The translations under genes and the position numbers were made by a program. A DNA stretch of 64,000 nucleotides from Tetraselmis striata (Eukaryota > Chlorophyta > Chlorodendrophyceae > Chlorodendrales > Chlorodendraceae): assembly GCA_006384855.1 (NCBI GenBank), contig VCJN01000433.1, positions 1-64,000 on the forward strand, written 5' to 3'. The notes beneath the pieces are model-generated. The model did not search any database, had not been told where the DNA came from, and was given only the letters and a program-made list of their open reading frames with translations. Shown here one piece after another: positions 60,779-64,000 of the stretch (within the stretch, counting starts at the first letter, position 1; each line of letters begins with the position of its first letter).

Positions 60779-62306
60779 GTACAATCGTTCGGAATTTTGA
60801 AATCGGTGCAATTGTTTCTGCAGAACCTTCGCAGATGTTTCGAGAGCTGGTATGCAGAACATGATGCAAATCGCCCCGGCTTTAGGGCACTTCCGCAAAT
60901 CAAGGTAGTGAAGGAGTTCAAGAAGTCTGAAATTCTTCAAGTTGAACTTGAGAAGATCGGCATCAAAGATGAGAAGAGCAACGAGTTTTCAAATTTGATT
61001 GACCTCTGCTCGCGCCCACAACGGTGAGCTGCGTACATGATGAAAATTTATCGTGTTGTTAATGCTGTTAGATTCTGACAAATGATTTGCGCAGTGTTTT
61101 TGAGCCCCTTGAGCAGATTTCTGAAGCCTACCGGCATGTGGACCTCGGTGTTCGAGGATGGGACGAAGCCAGAACCAAACTCCGAGACCTATTTGTGTAC
61201 TACCAGCAAGAACTCGATAGAGTCGAGCGTCTCAATTACGGAAGGCAACTCACCCAGGAGGCAGTGAGGAAGGTTTACGAAGCAATTCGGAAGCCTATCA
61301 ATACAATCCTCGATAACAAGAAGTACGGCTTCGGGAAAGACAGAGCTCACTTCCGAGTCGCCCTCATGGAGGTAAGTTGTGACCGACCCCAGTGTCTTAA
61401 TCATATGGAATACTAACATGTCTTTCTCCGTACTGAAGTTTGTTTTTCGACCCAGGATGTTGGCTTTGGACCCCATGCGCCCTGGCTAGACGAGCCGTCT
61501 CTTGCCAAGCAGAGCGACAGCGCGGATCTCCCTGTGGGCCAGATGTACCTGGTGGTTGGACTGCTCATCCAAGGCGAGCACAGTGTGACCCCGAGCCTCT
61601 ACGAGCTGGTGGATGACATAAAGCATGCCGGCGACAATGGCCCCATGGTTGTTACGCACACCAACGCGGAGTGGCTCGCGATGATTGAGACCTGGAGGTT
61701 TCGCGATCTCTTGCGTCGGGCAAGCACCAAGCTCATGAATGTCATTGACACGGCCAAGGGCAGGGAGACAATCCAACTCCTGACGCCGGACGAACCGGCC
61801 AGGAATTGGGGGAAATATCTCTCGGACCACATAATCGATTGGGATGTGCAAGACAAAGTGTCGGATGAGCAAGCGGCCGCTCGCCTTGACGCCATCACCA
61901 AGTTCCGAGCCAAGGTTGATGACCTCGGCCCAACAGGCTTCCCCAGAAAGTTCCAGGATTTGTTCAAAGGTGCTCATCGCTCCGGTCCTTTGATGGTCTT
62001 GCTGACCCCTCCTGCCAGATGGGGGGACATGAAATCCGCCGATTGTCTCACACCACTACCGGTTCGAGAGCATATCGCGGCCACCAACACCACCATCAGG
62101 AGTGAGGCGTATCGCATCAAGAATCAGATGCCGGACTTGGTCATCTCCTTCTTCACAGAGTTTGCTCTTCTCGCATGTGCGCCGGAGCTTATCGCGGTTT
62201 CCGCTCCGAATGTTTCTAATGAGCTGTGGATATCGATGAAGGTAACTAAGATCTTGTGCAACCACAAATGCTCTTCTGAATTTTCGTTGTGAGCCATTAA
62301 CCCGAA

Positions 62307-64000
62307 TCTAGCGAGTTCGGTTAGGGTTCCCTGTAGAAGCGGTGTAATCTAGGACCGCTCGAGGTGTAGGCAGACGAGTGGGAATAGAAACCCAAACGAG
62401 ACGAGCGGCATCAGGGTCCTGCAGGGTAGTATTACGTCCCGTCGAGGCAGCTGCGGCAAGTTCAGTAAGGATGCCAATTGGTGGTGGGAGGGGGTGGAGG
62501 TGAAGAGCGGCCAGGGGGAACCTCTGCATGTACTCCGCCGTAAGGAGTGGTTTAATATTAGTGTGAAGCGCAGTACTTAAAGACATTACATTATTTAACC
62601 GCAGTACATAATGTATTGAAAATAGGTTTGTCATCAGTGGGACGAAACGGTTTGTCATCAGTGGGACGAAACGGTTTGTCATCAGTGGGACAAAACGGTT
62701 TGTCATCAGTGGGACGAAACGGTTTGTCATCAGCGGGACGAAACGGTCTGTCATCAGTGGGACAAAACGGTTTGTCATCGGTGGGACGAAACAGTTTGTC
62801 ATCAGTGGGACGAAACGGTATGTCATCAGTGGGACGAAACGGTCTGTCATCAGTGGGACAAAACGGTTTGTCATCAGTGGGACGAAACGGTTTGTCATCA
62901 ATGGGACGAAACGGTCTGTCATCAGTGGGACAAAACGGTTTGTCATCGGTGGGACGAAACAGTTTGTCATCAGTGGGACGAAACGGTATGTCATCAGTGG
63001 GACGAAACGGTCTGTCATCAGTGGGACGAAACGGTCTGTCATCATCGGGACGAAACGGTCTGCCAATAGTGGGACGAAACGGTCTGTCATCAGCGGGACG
63101 AAACGTTCTGTCATCAGTGGGACGAAACGGTTTGTCATCAATGGGACGAAACGGTCTGTCATCAGCGGGACGAAACGGTATGTCATCAGTGGGACGAAAC
63201 GGTCTGTCATCAGTGGGACGAAACGGTCTGTCATCATCGGGACGAAACGGTCTGCCAATAGTGGGACGAAACGGTCTGTCATCAGCGGGACGAAACGTTC
63301 TGTCATCAGTGGGACGAAACGGTTTGTCATCAATGGGACGAAACGGTCTGTCATCAGCGGGACGAAACGGTATGTCATCAGTGGGACGAAACGGTTTGTC
63401 ATCAGCGGGACGAAAAGTTTTGTCATCAGTGGGACGAAACGGTTTGTCATCAGTGGGACGAAACGGTCTGTCATCAGTGGGACGAAACGGTCTGTCATTA
63501 GTGGGACGAAACGGTCTGACAGGATATGATATTTATAGGTCGAAGGTCCAAGCGGACATCAAAACCTACCGAGAAAGCAAAAGAATTCGATGCGCTCGGA
63601 GCGCTAGTCGGGAGAAAACACAAGGCGTCATCTTCTGTGCCCGAGCAGCCGGCGGCGAAGAAGAGCCGTGCAGCCTCAGCTTCTGCAGCTAGAGCGGGCG
63701 CTGAGGCATCATGTAACCCCTGGAAACCGAGCCTTTTAGGAGGTAGAGTGACGATTTACGGCACGCACTCGCAAGGAGACAGATCGGCCGCCGCTCTTTT
63801 GACGGCCCGAATCAAGAGCGGCCAGGTCCTCTCAGATGCTCAAATGCAGACAGCGCGAAGGCTAATCGATTACGAAAAGCTCATGCAAGCTTACTATCAA
63901 TCAGGTCCTTGCCTCTCCAATCATATAATTTTTGTGAGTGCACTGTGTCATATTGACATTGGTTGAAATCATGTGTGTTGACAGGTTCGAAAGGACGCGC
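62307..64000 (+). pseudogene. Unrecognised multi-exon gene, repeat copy 3 (cut by window)
   Basis: Intron 1 sequence and array G are followed by the first repeat-unit exon (from about 63538, RRSKRTSKPTEKAKEFDALG) and the start of the next exon at the window edge. The exon carries the same CNPW variant as copy 2 rather than GNPW of copy 1, so copies 2 and 3 are closest relatives. Confidence 0.6.
62627..63520 (+). repeat. 24-bp minisatellite array G, about 37 units
   Basis: Copy 3 counterpart of arrays C and E. The AAACAGTTTG marker occurs twice. A different block containing CATCATCGGG and CTGCCAATAG is duplicated, so this array grew by a different event from array E. Confidence 0.95.

Larger units (their letters stand above)
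56305..62241 (+). pseudogene. Unrecognised multi-exon gene, repeat copy 2
   Basis: Same exon order as copy 1 without exon 1: first exon after the acceptor at about 57656, then 58103-58195, the broken duplicate, 58458-58514, 58622-59082, 59166-59710, 59823-60260, 60824-61023, 61095-61371 and 61456-62241. Two lesions of copy 1 are absent: the TAG-containing 165-bp stretch is missing, and the exon around 61265 reads through VYEAIRKPINTILDNKKYG. The frameshift near 59505 and the broken duplicate exon remain. The unit ends in phase 0 but the next unit's first exon needs phase 1, so splicing from unit to unit would break the frame. Confidence 0.6.
50595..64000 (+). repeat. Tandem array of ~5.7-6.0-kb gene units
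   Basis: Units start at about 50595, 56305 and 62307 with GAGTTCGGTTAGGGTTCCC. Unit 1 is about 5.7 kb, unit 2 about 6.0 kb, and unit 3 is cut by the window end. Most exonic sequence is identical or nearly so; differences are concentrated in the minisatellites and a few indels. Each unit runs from intron 1 to just after the exon ending ELWISMK. Confidence 0.95.

Noticed and set aside
50912..63520. The 24-bp arrays as CRISPR arrays.
   Set aside because: Units are contiguous with no spacers, variation is by point changes, and the context is eukaryotic introns.

Overview
The window is nuclear DNA of a photosynthetic eukaryote, most likely a green-lineage alga. The evidence is spliceosomal introns throughout, two conserved nuclear genes (CDC5-type splicing factor and PABPN1-type poly(A)-binding protein), a piece of plastid DNA with green-type psbD, trnL(UAA) and trnH(GUG), degenerate TTTAGGG-like sequence, and a mixed algal transposon load. 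A species name cannot be given from the sequence alone. Most of the window is mobile or repetitive; only about 24-31 kb looks like ordinary single-copy gene space.

Layout. (1) 1-17.2 kb is a nest of insertions. Two paralogous copies of a host repeat, here called R (1845-5592 and 8847-17216), were each broken by different elements. Copy 1 holds a 1.1-kb 5'-truncated non-LTR retrotransposon (1961-3056) and a 1.2-kb plastid insert (about 3083-4268). Copy 2 holds a complete 7.17-kb element with CACTG termini and a 3-bp ATG target duplication (9431-16597). The end of a second copy of that element is at 1-1829 in the opposite orientation. (2) 17.2-23.8 kb holds a decayed minus-strand Ty3/gypsy element (about 18.6-22.7 kb), which contains a 1-kb Harbinger-like element with 52-bp inverted repeats and a TTA duplication. 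(3) 23.8-30.6 kb holds CDC5 (+) and PABPN1 (-), tail to tail. (4) 30.97-34.2 kb is a tyrosine-recombinase retroelement with PAT/Ngaro-style split direct repeats but no reverse transcriptase. (5) 34.9-38 kb is a PIF/Harbinger element: a broken DDE transposase (+) and an intact two-exon Myb/SANT-like partner (-).

(6) 37.9-50.2 kb is bounded by about 1.3-kb inverted arms. The right arm starts an apparently intact four-exon minus-strand gene (49792-45853, 956 codons) resembling the DUF7869 family, read here as an RNase-H-like putative transposase. The left arm carries a frameshifted copy of its exon 1. Between them lie an unrecognised gene remnant and a second Ty3/gypsy element. (7) 50.36-64 kb is a divergently transcribed, multi-exon, unrecognised gene whose intron 1 to exon 10 segment is tandemly repeated with a period of about 5.7-6.0 kb; two copies are whole and the third runs off the window.

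The most unusual signal joins (6) and (7). A 24-bp minisatellite with core CATCAGTGGGACGAAACG forms seven arrays of about 17-42 units each. Six sit inside introns of these two neighbouring, promoter-sharing genes, and one is in the matching intron position of the left-arm pseudogene copy. The arrays differ in length between copies, show higher-order repeats, and stay open in five of six frames. Together, the paired genes, intron-filling arrays, inverted arms and tandem amplification are the best candidate here for an undescribed composite mobile element.
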